DNA of 64,000 nucleotides. It comes from Enterococcus phoeniculicola ATCC BAA-412. GTDB taxonomy: Bacteria; Bacillota; Bacilli; Lactobacillales; Enterococcaceae. Where the stretch lies: contig NZ_ASWE01000004.1 of the NCBI RefSeq assembly GCF_000407505.1, forward strand, positions 62,001 to 126,000. The letters run 5' to 3'. Shown here piece by piece: positions 56,432 to 64,000 of this stretch (its first letter is position 1; the number at the start of each line of letters is the position of its first letter). Below the pieces are notes generated by a model. The model searched no databases, was not told the DNA's origin, and was given only the letters and a program-made list of their open reading frames with translations. The translations under genes were made by a program, and so were the position numbers.

Positions 56432-58381
56432 ATGTTACAAGAATTTTCGTTGAATTCAGTCAAGCTATCAGATACATTTTGGAAAAACTATCAAGCTTTA
56501 GTAAAGGAAACAGTCATTCCTTATCAATACGAGGTACTAAATGATGCCATTACTGTTGATGTCCAAGCAGAAAGAGCAGATGATACGCTACCTACGGGTA
56601 AAAGTCATGCATTAGAAAATTTTCGGATTGCCGCAGGACTGAAATCAGGAGAGCATTTTGGATGGATATTTCAAGATAGTGATGTTTATAAATGGTTAGA
56701 AGCAGTTGGCTACAGCCTAATCAATCAGCCAGATAATGAATTAGAGACACTTGCTGATGAAGTCATTGAATTAATCGGAAAAGCGCAAGCAGAAGATGGC
56801 TACTTAGACACCTACTTTCAAATTAAAAACCCGAAGCTAGCCTATCGAATGCTCTATTTTAGCCATGAACTGTATTGTGCAGGACATTTAATTGAGGCAG
56901 CAATCGCTTATGACCAAGCAACAGGAAAACAGTCCCTTTTGGAAATTGCCAAACGAGTAGTTGAAAATATTCAGGTTCACTTTGGTTATGAAGAAGGAAA
57001 AATTCACGGTGCTGATGGTCATCAGGAGATAGAGTTGGCGCTTGTCCGGCTCTATGAACATACACAAGACAAACAATATTTAACACTTGCAGCATTTTTC
57101 ACAGATATTCGAGGGAGCAACCCTCATTTTTATGCTAATGAAGTGAAACGAAATCTTGATGAAGGACTTTCTGATGAGAAGCCGGTGATTGACCCAGCCT
57201 ATTTACAAGCAAATGAACAGCCAAAAAATCAGCAGATTGCACAAGGTCATGCTGTTCGTATGCTTTATATGGCAACGGGAATGGCAAAAATTGCGAATCA
57301 TGCCAACGATAATGAACTCTTAGCTGCTTGTGAGAGAATTTGGGAAGATGTGACAAAAAGAAAAATGTATGTTACAGCAGGTGTAGGCTCGACGGTTCAT
57401 GGAGAGGCATTTACGGGGGCGTACGACTTGCCCAATGACACTATGTATTGCGAAACCTGTGCATCTATTGCACTTGTTTACTTCGCGTATGAGCTGTTCA
57501 AAATAAATCCTAAGAAAGAATATATGGATGTTTTAGAGCGCGCATTATATAACGGTGTATTATCTGGAGCCTCTGTAGATGGTAAACATTTTTTCTATGT
57601 GAATCCTCTGGAAATTCATCCAGACAGCTGTCGTCATAATCCAGGAAAGGGTCATGTTAAAACGACACGTCCTGATTGGTTTGGTTGTGCATGCTGTCCG
57701 CCTAATTTTGCTCGTCTGATTAGCTCACTTCAAAAATATGTGTATACACAAGACGAGGAGAATGTCTACCTGAATTTATTTGTTGCTAGTCAGTTAACAA
57801 CAGAACAAGGCGTGCGCATTAAGCAAAAAACAGCATTTCCTTATGAAAACCAGCTTTGCATTGAAGTAGATAATGGCGCAGGAAAGCTGTTTATTCGTAA
57901 ACCCTCATGGGCAAAAAATATGCAGATGCATACTGAAGCGACAGTTGAAGAGACAGCGGACTATTTTATTGTCCAAATGGATGAAAAGACGCGCATTCAA
58001 GCCTCTTTTGAACAACCTACTTTAGCGATTCGCAGCAACCCTAAGCTATGGACGAACAGCCAACTGTTAGCTATTCAAAGAGGGCCATTTGTTTATTGCG
58101 GAGAGGGAAGAGATAACTCGATGTTATTTTCTTACCGAGTTCGTTTGGCGAGTATTTCAAAGGCAAAGTTAACGAAGAATGCGAGTGTGTTACCAGAAAC
58201 GCTTCAACTTGTTGTTTCTGCTGAAAAAGTGAAAAATTGGGAGACGGATGCTCTTTACAACTTTGTGTCAGACAAAGAAGAAACAAGCCCTGCACAGTTA
58301 ACGCTAATCCCCTATCATTTGTGGGGCAATCGTGGCGAAAATGAATTGCGTGTTTGGTTCCCTGAATATACGGAAAATTAG
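56432..58381 (+). CDS. GH127 beta-L-arabinofuranosidase
   Basis: This cytoplasmic enzyme of 649 residues (former DUF1680 family) has an (alpha/alpha)6 barrel and beta-sandwich domains. The zinc and cysteine site typical of GH127 is complete: Glu and Cys in YCETCAS and the Cys pair in CACCPPN, one of which is the nucleophile. In the founding Bifidobacterium enzyme this chemistry removes beta-1,2-linked arabinofuranose. ATG 56432 has AAAGGAG at 9 bases; the in-frame ATG at 56426 is too close. The gene is monocistronic with a terminator at 58461. It widens the range of arabinosides the cell can use beyond alpha-linked arabinan. Confidence 0.92.
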   Translation: MLQEFSLNSVKLSDTFWKNYQALVKETVIPYQYEVLNDAITVDVQAERADDTLPTGKSHALENFRIAAGLKSGEHFGWIFQDSDVYKWLEAVGYSLINQPDNELETLADEVIELIGKAQAEDGYLDTYFQIKNPKLAYRMLYFSHELYCAGHLIEAAIAYDQATGKQSLLEIAKRVVENIQVHFGYEEGKIHGADGHQEIELALVRLYEHTQDKQYLTLAAFFTDIRGSNPHFYANEVKRNLDEGLSDEKPVIDPAYLQANEQPKNQQIAQGHAVRMLYMATGMAKIANHANDNELLAACERIWEDVTKRKMYVTAGVGSTVHGEAFTGAYDLPNDTMYCETCASIALVYFAYELFKINPKKEYMDVLERALYNGVLSGASVDGKHFFYVNPLEIHPDSCRHNPGKGHVKTTRPDWFGCACCPPNFARLISSLQKYVYTQDEENVYLNLFVASQLTTEQGVRIKQKTAFPYENQLCIEVDNGAGKLFIRKPSWAKNMQMHTEATVEETADYFIVQMDEKTRIQASFEQPTLAIRSNPKLWTNSQLLAIQRGPFVYCGEGRDNSMLFSYRVRLASISKAKLTKNASVLPETLQLVVSAEKVKNWETDALYNFVSDKEETSPAQLTLIPYHLWGNRGENELRVWFPEYTEN

Positions 58382-58460
58382 CGATTACGATAAAAAGAAA
58401 GCACCTACAAGAAAAGTCAGCGTAATAGGCAACGTCATAAAATAAGGATAAGTAAAAAAG

Positions 58461-58489
58461 TGAGTAGAAAATATTCTGCTCATTTTTTT
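58461..58489 (+). terminator. Terminator after the GH127 gene
   Basis: TGAGTAGAA pairs with TTCTGCTCA (one G-T pair), followed by seven T. Confidence 0.75.
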
Positions 58490-58524
58490 AAATTCCTCTA
58501 TAAATAATAAAAAACATTCTTCTC

Positions 58525-58569
58525 TTGAGCGCAGAAAGAAAACCGTCTATACTAAATGTACGTACAAAT
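58525..58569 (+). promoter_or_regulatory. araR promoter with AraR operator at the start point
   Basis: TTGAGC (58525-58530) is 17 bases from TATACT (58548-58553). Directly downstream, AAATGTACGTACAAAT (58554-58569) is almost identical to the AraR consensus ATTTGTACGTACAAAT, so the repressor should control its own gene. Confidence 0.85.
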
Positions 58570-58586
58570 TTTAAGGAGCGTTCAAT

Positions 58587-59666
58587 ATGAAATCAAAATA
58601 TCAACTAATTGCGGATGAAATTCGCTCAAAAATATTAAGCAATGAGTATACAGTAGGTTCAGTCATTCCTCCTGAATTACAGTTGCAAAAAGACTATGAA
58701 GTAAGTCGTCACACCGTAAGACAGGCAATTGCCCTATTAGTTAATGAAGGATATTTGAGGAAAGAAAAAGGATCAGGGACTTATGTAGATGATGCATTTC
58801 AAACAGATGTCCGAATAGGTGGAAAAAAGACAATCGGGGTGATTACAACCTACTTATCTGATTATATTTTTCCAGCGATTATTCGGGGGATTGAACAGGA
58901 ATTAAGAAAAAAAGGCTACTCGTTGCTGCTGGCAAGTACAAATAATGATCCAGTTCAGGAAAAAGAATGTCTTGAAAGAATGTTGGAACAAGGCGTTCAA
59001 GGCTTGATTGTTGAGCCGACAAAAAGCAACCAGTTCAATCCTAATTTAGCACTATATCTATCATTTAAAGAACGGAATATCCCGATAGTTATGATTAATG
59101 CTTATTATGAAGAGATGGATACTCCGCATATATGTGTGAATGACACGAAAGCTGGCTTGATTGCTACGGAATATTTGATTCAAAACGGACATAAAGAGCT
59201 TGCACTAATCACTAAAATTGATGATTTACAAGGCAAATACCGAATGAAAGGCTTCATAAAAGCCCATGAAACCTACCGAATGCCCATGCGTTCAGAGATG
59301 CTTTTTACCTATACAACTGAAACCAAAGAGGTAGTGGCAAAAAGTGCAGTAGAAGCGATCTTAAAAGAGGAAGTAAAGCCAACGGGAATTGTTTGCTACA
59401 ACGATGAAATAGCAAATCGTATGGTGAAGGAGCTTGGAAATAAAGGTTATCATGTACCGAATGATTTTTCAATTATTGGGGAAGATGATTCCTATCTGAG
59501 CTTGATTGGTGAAGTTTCTTTAACAACAGTGACGCATCCAAAAGAATTGATGGGAATTGACGCTGCCAAATGGATTATTCAGGCAATTGAAACTTCGGAA
59601 ATGAAAAAGAATATTTATTATGACCCACAGTTAGTCCTACGAGAATCTGTCCAAAAACTCCATTGA
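58587..59666 (+). CDS. araR: Arabinose operon repressor AraR (GntR-LacI chimera)
   Basis: The N-terminal GntR-type winged helix (residues 1-70, 'LQKDYEVSRHTVRQAIALLVNEG') is joined to a LacI/periplasmic-binding-type sensor domain ('TIGVITTYLSDYIFPAIIRGIE', 'FSIIGEDDSYLS'). This chimera is diagnostic of AraR, which leaves DNA on binding L-arabinose. The length of 359 residues is normal. AAGGAG precedes the ATG. One operator lies at its own promoter and two lie ahead of araB. Confidence 0.95.
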   Translation: MKSKYQLIADEIRSKILSNEYTVGSVIPPELQLQKDYEVSRHTVRQAIALLVNEGYLRKEKGSGTYVDDAFQTDVRIGGKKTIGVITTYLSDYIFPAIIRGIEQELRKKGYSLLLASTNNDPVQEKECLERMLEQGVQGLIVEPTKSNQFNPNLALYLSFKERNIPIVMINAYYEEMDTPHICVNDTKAGLIATEYLIQNGHKELALITKIDDLQGKYRMKGFIKAHETYRMPMRSEMLFTYTTETKEVVAKSAVEAILKEEVKPTGIVCYNDEIANRMVKELGNKGYHVPNDFSIIGEDDSYLSLIGEVSLTTVTHPKELMGIDAAKWIIQAIETSEMKKNIYYDPQLVLRESVQKLH

Positions 59667-59681
59667 TATATGCGTACATTT
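59666..59681. promoter_or_regulatory. AraR operator upstream of araB (distal)
   Basis: ATATATGCGTACATTT has one good half-site (GTACATTT) and one weaker half. It overlaps the araR stop codon. Confidence 0.6.
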
Positions 59682-59693
59682 TTTATAACTTCA

Positions 59694-59722
59694 TTGACAT
59701 GTACGGACAAATAATTTATAAT
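59694..59722 (+). promoter_or_regulatory. araBDA promoter (TTGACA-N17-TATAAT)
   Basis: This is a perfect consensus -35 and -10 with ideal spacing. Such a strong promoter is expected to depend on repression, and operators and a cre site surround it. Confidence 0.9.
59697..59712. promoter_or_regulatory. AraR operator within the araB promoter (proximal)
   Basis: ACATGTACGGACAAAT differs at only a few positions from the AraR consensus and covers the -35 and spacer. Its centre is 31 bases from that of the distal site, three helical turns, allowing cooperative binding. Confidence 0.75.
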
Positions 59723-59731
59723 TCTTTTTGT

Positions 59732-59745
59732 AGAAAGCGATAACA
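59732..59745. promoter_or_regulatory. Candidate cre downstream of the araB promoter
   Basis: AGAAAGCGATAACA matches the cre consensus except for its first base. It lies about 3-16 bases past the predicted start point. Confidence 0.55.
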
Positions 59746-59808
59746 AAATCGTTTTTAGCAGAAAGAATTTTTTGTTTTATATAGAGAAAAATTGAAGGAG
59801 GAACTGAA

Positions 59809-61413
59809 TTGACGGATAAAGCACAGATAATTGAGGATATTCAAAACGGAAGAACGTCACTTGGGATTGAATTGGGCTCTACAAGAATCAAAGCTGTATT
59901 AATTGATTCAACTCATCAAACGATTGCTTCTGGAAGTTTTGAGTGGGAAAATCAGCTGATTGACAGTATTTGGACATATGCACTTGACGAGATATGGAAG
60001 GGTCTTCAAACAAGCTATCGAGAAATGGCAGCAGAAGTGTTTTCAAGCTATGGCCTTGTTCTGAAAAAAATTGGCTCTTTTGGCATTAGCGCTATGATGC
60101 ATGGGTATATGGCATTTGACAAGGAGGGAAAACTCCTTGTTCCATTTCGGACATGGCGAAATGCGATAACTGAACAAGCAGAAAAAGAGTTAACAGAGCT
60201 ATTTGAATTTAATATTCCTCAACGCTGGAGTATTGCCCATCTTTACCAAGCTATTTTAAATGAGGAAGCACATGTGCCGCAGATTGATTATTTAACTACG
60301 CTTGCAGGGTACATTCATTGGCAGTTAACAGGAAAAAAAGTTCTGGGTGTTGGTGATGCGTCTGGCATGTTTCCAATTGGTGAAGATGGAAGCACTTACG
60401 ATGAGAAGATGCTTCAACAATTTACTCAAAAAATAGAAAAAAATCACTATCCATGGAAGATAGAGGCAATTTTACCTACCGTCTTATCTGCAGGGGAAGA
60501 GGCTGGGGTATTGACGGAAAAAGGAGCCAGGATGTTGGATCTTTCAGGCTCATTAGAAGCGGGAGCGATTGTTTGTCCACCTGAAGGCGATGCAGGAACA
60601 GGAATGGTAGCTACCAACAGCGTGGCAAAACGGACAGGAAATGTGTCTGCAGGAACTTCTGTGTTTGCGATGATTGTGTTGGAAAACCAATTAAAAGCGG
60701 TTCATCCGGAAATTGATTTGGTAACAACTCCTTCTGGGGAAGCTGTTGCGATGGTTCACGCCAATAACTGTTCCTCTGATATCAATGCATGGGTGAAGCT
60801 GTTTGCCGAATTTATGGAGGCAATGGGAATGAGTGTAGACATGAACCATTTATTTGAAACCTTATTTATCCAAGCACTAAAAGGTGAAGATGACGGTGGT
60901 GGCTTATTGTCTTTTGGGTATTACTCTGGAGAAAATATTACTGGACTAAAAGAAGGTCGGCCGTTGTTTGTCCGGACACCAGATAGCGATTTTACCTTGG
61001 CTAATTTTATGAGAACCCATTTATTTTCAGCACTTGGTGCATTGAAGATTGGCATGGATATTTTAGGTAAAGAGGAACAAGTCCAAATTGATAAGATTTT
61101 CGGACATGGCGGTTTATTCAAAACAAAAGAAGTGGGACAAAGAATCATGGCTGCTGCGATGAATTCACCAGTGTCCGTTATGGAAACGGCAGGAGAAGGA
61201 GGCGCGTGGGGAATTGCCTTGTTAGCAGAATATGCACGAGAAAAACAAGCAGGTCAAACGTTGTCAGATTATTTAAATGAAGTGGTCTTCCGTGGAGAAA
61301 CAGGTGTGGAGATTGCCCCTGATGACAAGGATATTGCTGGATTTGAAACATTTATCAAACGTTATAAAAAAGGGTTGGCCATTGAACAGGCTGCGGTAGA
61401 CTTTTTAAATTAA
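59809..61413 (+). CDS. araB: L-ribulokinase
   Basis: It phosphorylates L-ribulose to L-ribulose 5-phosphate. The FGGY-kinase fold (534 residues) has the N-terminal phosphate loop '[16 protein letters not shown]', '[13 protein letters not shown]', and C-terminal '[20 protein letters not shown]' and '[10 protein letters not shown]'. The length and HGG motif fit the ribulokinase group in Lactobacillales. The start is TTG 59809 with AAGGAGG at 7 bases. It is first in araB-araD-araA. Confidence 0.93.
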   Translation: MTDKAQIIEDIQNGRTSLGIELGSTRIKAVLIDSTHQTIASGSFEWENQLIDSIWTYALDEIWKGLQTSYREMAAEVFSSYGLVLKKIGSFGISAMMHGYMAFDKEGKLLVPFRTWRNAITEQAEKELTELFEFNIPQRWSIAHLYQAILNEEAHVPQIDYLTTLAGYIHWQLTGKKVLGVGDASGMFPIGEDGSTYDEKMLQQFTQKIEKNHYPWKIEAILPTVLSAGEEAGVLTEKGARMLDLSGSLEAGAIVCPPEGDAGTGMVATNSVAKRTGNVSAGTSVFAMIVLENQLKAVHPEIDLVTTPSGEAVAMVHANNCSSDINAWVKLFAEFMEAMGMSVDMNHLFETLFIQALKGEDDGGGLLSFGYYSGENITGLKEGRPLFVRTPDSDFTLANFMRTHLFSALGALKIGMDILGKEEQVQIDKIFGHGGLFKTKEVGQRIMAAAMNSPVSVMETAGEGGAWGIALLAEYAREKQAGQTLSDYLNEVVFRGETGVEIAPDDKDIAGFETFIKRYKKGLAIEQAAVDFLN

Positions 61414-61427
61414 AGGAGGAACAGGCG

Positions 61428-62123
61428 ATGTTAGAGCAATTGAAAGAAGAAGTATTTCAAGCGAATCTTGAACTTCCAAAACAAGGATTAATTAAATACA
61501 CATGGGGAAATGTCAGCGGGATTGACCGAGAGCAAGGACTGTTTGTTATAAAGCCCAGTGGCGTAAGCTATGACAATATGAAGGCAAGTGATATGGTGGT
61601 TTGCGATTTACAAGGAAACGTAGTGGAAGGTAAATTGAATCCTTCTTCTGATACACCAACACATGCAGTTTTGTATCAAAGATTTTCTGAGATTGGAGGG
61701 ATTGTGCATACACATTCTACATGGGCAACTGCTTGGGCACAATCGGGTTTAGATGTTCCTGCGATGGGTACGACTCATGCAGATACCTTTTATGGAACAG
61801 TTCCCTGCGCGCGATTTTTAACACAAGAAGAAATTGATAGAGGGTATGAAGCTGAAACTGGTGAGCTGATTGCTGAAACCTTTAAAGAACGAGAAATTGA
61901 TCCGTTAGAAGTGCCAGGAGTTCTGTTACATGGGCATGGGCCGTTCACTTGGGGAAAAACTCCAAGTAGTGCAGTGATGAATGCGGTCGTTTTAGATGAA
62001 GTCTGCAAGACGAATTTTGTTGCACGACAACTAAATTCCTATGCAGAAGAATTACCACAGCGAGTTTTAGATAAACACTATTTAAGAAAACATGGAAAAG
62101 ATGCATATTACGGTCAAAACTAA
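61428..62123 (+). CDS. araD: L-ribulose-5-phosphate 4-epimerase
   Basis: It converts L-ribulose 5-phosphate to D-xylulose 5-phosphate, the link to the pentose phosphate or phosphoketolase route. This class II aldolase-like zinc enzyme of 231 residues has '[12 protein letters not shown]', 'KPSGVSYD', metal-binding histidines in [13 protein letters not shown] and '[11 protein letters not shown]'. AAAGGAGG precedes the ATG, 14 bases after araB. Confidence 0.97.
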   Translation: MLEQLKEEVFQANLELPKQGLIKYTWGNVSGIDREQGLFVIKPSGVSYDNMKASDMVVCDLQGNVVEGKLNPSSDTPTHAVLYQRFSEIGGIVHTHSTWATAWAQSGLDVPAMGTTHADTFYGTVPCARFLTQEEIDRGYEAETGELIAETFKEREIDPLEVPGVLLHGHGPFTWGKTPSSAVMNAVVLDEVCKTNFVARQLNSYAEELPQRVLDKHYLRKHGKDAYYGQN

Positions 62124-62145
62124 TAGTTTACGAGGAGAGATAGAA

Positions 62146-63570
62146 ATGTTAAATACAGCAAAAAAAGAATTTTGGTTTGTAGTAGGTTCTCAGCACCTAT
62201 ACGGAGAAGAAGCACTGCAAGAAGTGAAAAATCATGCAGAAAAATTGGTAGAAAGCTTAAATAATAGTAAGAGCTTACCTTACCCAATTGTCTTGCAAGA
62301 GCTGGCAGTTACACCAGATACCATTACAAAAATTATGAAAGAAGTTAATTATCGTGAAGAAGTAGCAGGCGTTATCACATGGATGCATACCTTTTCTCCA
62401 GCGAAAATGTGGATTCGTGGCACGAAGCTTCTACAAAAGCCACTCCTTCATTTAGCAACACAATACAACGAAAGTATTCCTTGGAAAACAATTGATATGG
62501 ATTTCATGAATTTGAATCAGTCGGCTCATGGTGACCGTGAATATGGATTTATCAATGCTCGCTTAAACAAACAAAACAAAATTGTTGTGGGCTACTGGGA
62601 GCGTCCGGAAGTTCAAAAGCAGATTGCAGATTGGATGGATGTAGCAGTTGCTTATAATGAAAGCTTTGAGATTAAAGTTGCTCGCTTTGGTGATAACATG
62701 CGAAATGTCGCTGTAACCGAAGGGGATAAAGTAGAGGCACAAATTCAATTTGGCTGGACGGTCGATTATTTTGGCATTGGGGATCTGGTAACAGTAATTG
62801 ATGCAGTAAGTGATGAAGAAGTAGAACAAACATTTGCTATCTATAAGGAGCTTTATGATTTTGATTATGGAAGCTACGACCAAAAAACATGGGAAGATCA
62901 TGTGAAGGTGCAAGCAAAACAAGAAATTGGTTTACGTCGATTCTTAGAAGCGGGTGGCTACTCTGCTTTTTCAACAAACTTTGAAGATTTGTACGGCATG
63001 CAGCAGTTACCGGGGCTTGCGGTTCAGCGCTTGATGGCAGAAGGCTATGGATTTGCTGGTGAGGGGGATTGGAAGACTGCGGCGATTGATCGTTTACTTA
63101 AAATCATGTCTCACAATAAAGAGACAGGGTTTATGGAGGATTATACGTATGAATTGGCGGCTGGAAAAGAAGCCATCTTACAATCACATATGATGGAGGT
63201 AGATCCCACGTTAGCTCAAACAAAACCGAGAGTCGTGGTTTCACCGTTATCTATGGGGGATAGAGAAGATCCAGCTCGTTTAGTTTTTGATGGGAAAGCA
63301 GGCGAGGGTGTCGTGGTTTCCATGGCTGATTTTGGCACACACTATAAGCTTTTAGTCAATGAAGTGTCATGCTTTGAACCAACAGAAGAAGCGCCAAACT
63401 TGCCAGTTGCACGTGTTCTTTGGGAAGTGAAGCCAAATTTCCACGACGGCGTACAAGCATGGATAGAAGCAGGTGGGGGTCATCATACAGTGGTGTCCTT
63501 AGCTCTAACTACAGACCAAGTGCTTACCTGGGCAAAATTAGTAGGACTAGAAGTAGCGTTGATTAAATAG
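62146..63570 (+). CDS. araA: L-arabinose isomerase
   Basis: It converts L-arabinose to L-ribulose, the first catabolic step. The 474-residue length is standard. The N-terminus '[16 protein letters not shown]' and the metal and active-site region (E in [19 protein letters not shown], His in [11 protein letters not shown], His in HHTVVS) are intact. ATG 62146 follows GAGGAGAG; the open frame further upstream overlaps araD and is not used. It is last in the operon, unlike Bacillus subtilis where araA is first. Confidence 0.97.
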   Translation: MLNTAKKEFWFVVGSQHLYGEEALQEVKNHAEKLVESLNNSKSLPYPIVLQELAVTPDTITKIMKEVNYREEVAGVITWMHTFSPAKMWIRGTKLLQKPLLHLATQYNESIPWKTIDMDFMNLNQSAHGDREYGFINARLNKQNKIVVGYWERPEVQKQIADWMDVAVAYNESFEIKVARFGDNMRNVAVTEGDKVEAQIQFGWTVDYFGIGDLVTVIDAVSDEEVEQTFAIYKELYDFDYGSYDQKTWEDHVKVQAKQEIGLRRFLEAGGYSAFSTNFEDLYGMQQLPGLAVQRLMAEGYGFAGEGDWKTAAIDRLLKIMSHNKETGFMEDYTYELAAGKEAILQSHMMEVDPTLAQTKPRVVVSPLSMGDREDPARLVFDGKAGEGVVVSMADFGTHYKLLVNEVSCFEPTEEAPNLPVARVLWEVKPNFHDGVQAWIEAGGGHHTVVSLALTTDQVLTWAKLVGLEVALIK

Positions 63571-63686
63571 CCTTCTATTCTATGGAAGAAATAGTCAGAA
63601 AAAAAGGATGCTAGAATTGGCGCTTCTGGTTCTTGCCAGCTCTTAAGCTTGGGAACAAAAGAAGTTTCTCCCCGAATATCAAACGA

Positions 63687-63726
63687 AGCCTATCAGCGAA
63701 ATTATTCGCTGGTAGGCTATTTTTTC
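63687..63726. terminator. Terminator after araA
   Basis: AGCCTATCAGCGAA pairs with TTCGCTGGTAGGCT (one G-T pair) around an ATTA loop, with a T-run after it. The bases between araA and this hairpin hold no gene. Confidence 0.8.
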
Positions 63727-63748
63727 AATAGGTAAACTGAGCCATTCA

Positions 63749-64000
63749 TTACACCAGTGACTTTTTCTCAATTTGAGAAGGAGAGACTCCATAATATTTT
63801 TTAAACAATTTGCTGAAATGATAAGCGTCCTGATAGCCAACTGCTTGTGCAACATCTCGAATGGTTAGCTGATCGTTTTGCAGGAGTTCTTTTGCATGCT
63901 TTAATCGCACTTGAATTAGATAATTAATTGGGCTGACACCGGTTGCCTCTTTGAATATTTTAGACAGGTGTGTCGGACTTACATAAAGAAGCTCCGCTAG
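63749..64000 (-). CDS. AraC-family regulator, C-terminal 83 residues only (cut by window edge)
   Basis: The minus-strand frame from 64000 reads 'LAELLYVSPTHLSKIFKEA' and continues through 'VRLKHAKELLQ' and 'VAQAVGYQDAYHFSKLFKK'. This is the second half of an AraC double helix-turn-helix, and it ends at TAA 63749-63751. The sensing domain and start lie beyond the window. It converges on araA and may be a further pentose regulator. Confidence 0.88.
   Translation of the reverse strand, partial: LAELLYVSPTHLSKIFKEATGVSPINYLIQVRLKHAKELLQNDQLTIRDVAQAVGYQDAYHFSKLFKKYYGVSPSQIEKKSLV

Noticed and set aside
62563-62922. 119-codon minus-strand frame opposite araA
   Set aside because: It lies inside the highly conserved araA and has no supporting start or homology pattern.

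Overview
This is an AT-rich Gram-positive chromosome segment. Gene content, the type B L31 sequence, CcpA-type cre sites, a sigma-54 promoter with an AcoR-type activator, a mannose-family PTS and an LPXTG surface protein with a divergent Mga-type regulator all fit Enterococcus or a close relative among the Lactobacillales. The genus is inferred from protein style, not proven. No rRNA, tRNA, CRISPR array, insertion sequence or prophage was seen.

Layout. Bases 1-1662 hold the end of an FtsX-type ABC permease. pyrG (1884-3494) follows, behind a leader that looks like the CTP-sensing reiterative-transcription attenuator. Housekeeping resumes at fba (12161), murA, rho and rpmE2 (to 16651). In Bacillus the order pyrG ... 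fba ... murA ... rho-rpmE is essentially contiguous. Here a sugar module of about 8 kb (3629-11845) sits between pyrG and fba. It has a lipoprotein, histidine kinase and AraC-type response regulator on the minus strand, divergent from a ChvE/MmsA/MmsB monosaccharide ABC transporter, with two cre sites between them.

16.7-25.5 kb: a ROK repressor with three repeated operators, a GH31 glycosidase, a complete mannose-family PTS (IIC, IID, IIB, IIA), a GH1 phospho-beta-glucosidase gene that has decayed (in-frame stop plus two active-site substitutions), and an RpiR-type regulator without a normal start codon. 25.6-32.8 kb: an Mga-like regulator divergent from a 1737-residue LPXTG adhesin. The adhesin gene has a run of nine G in its coding sequence and four tandem CnaB repeats. 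32.9-37.3 kb: an AraC regulator, an FAD-dependent oxidoreductase and an MFS organic-acid-type transporter of unknown substrate.

37.5-44.5 kb: acoR, then a -24/-12 promoter and a DUF6506-lpdA-acoA-acoB-acoC operon for acetoin dehydrogenase. 44.5-63.7 kb: a large arabinan/arabinose block. It contains an ArsR-type regulator, an ABC importer without its own ATPase, a YesL-like protein, three GH43 enzymes, a GH51 and a GH127 arabinofuranosidase, an AraC regulator, AraR with recognisable operators, and araB-araD-araA. The window ends inside another AraC-type regulator.

How it works together (inference): arabinan is cut outside the cell by the GH43 lipoprotein and the oligomers enter through the ABC importer. 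Cytoplasmic GH43, GH51 and GH127 enzymes release L-arabinose, and AraA, AraB and AraD turn it into xylulose 5-phosphate. CcpA (cre sites) and local regulators set the hierarchy. Coordinates of starts were adjusted by hand to the best ribosome binding site, and function calls come from motif recognition without database searches.
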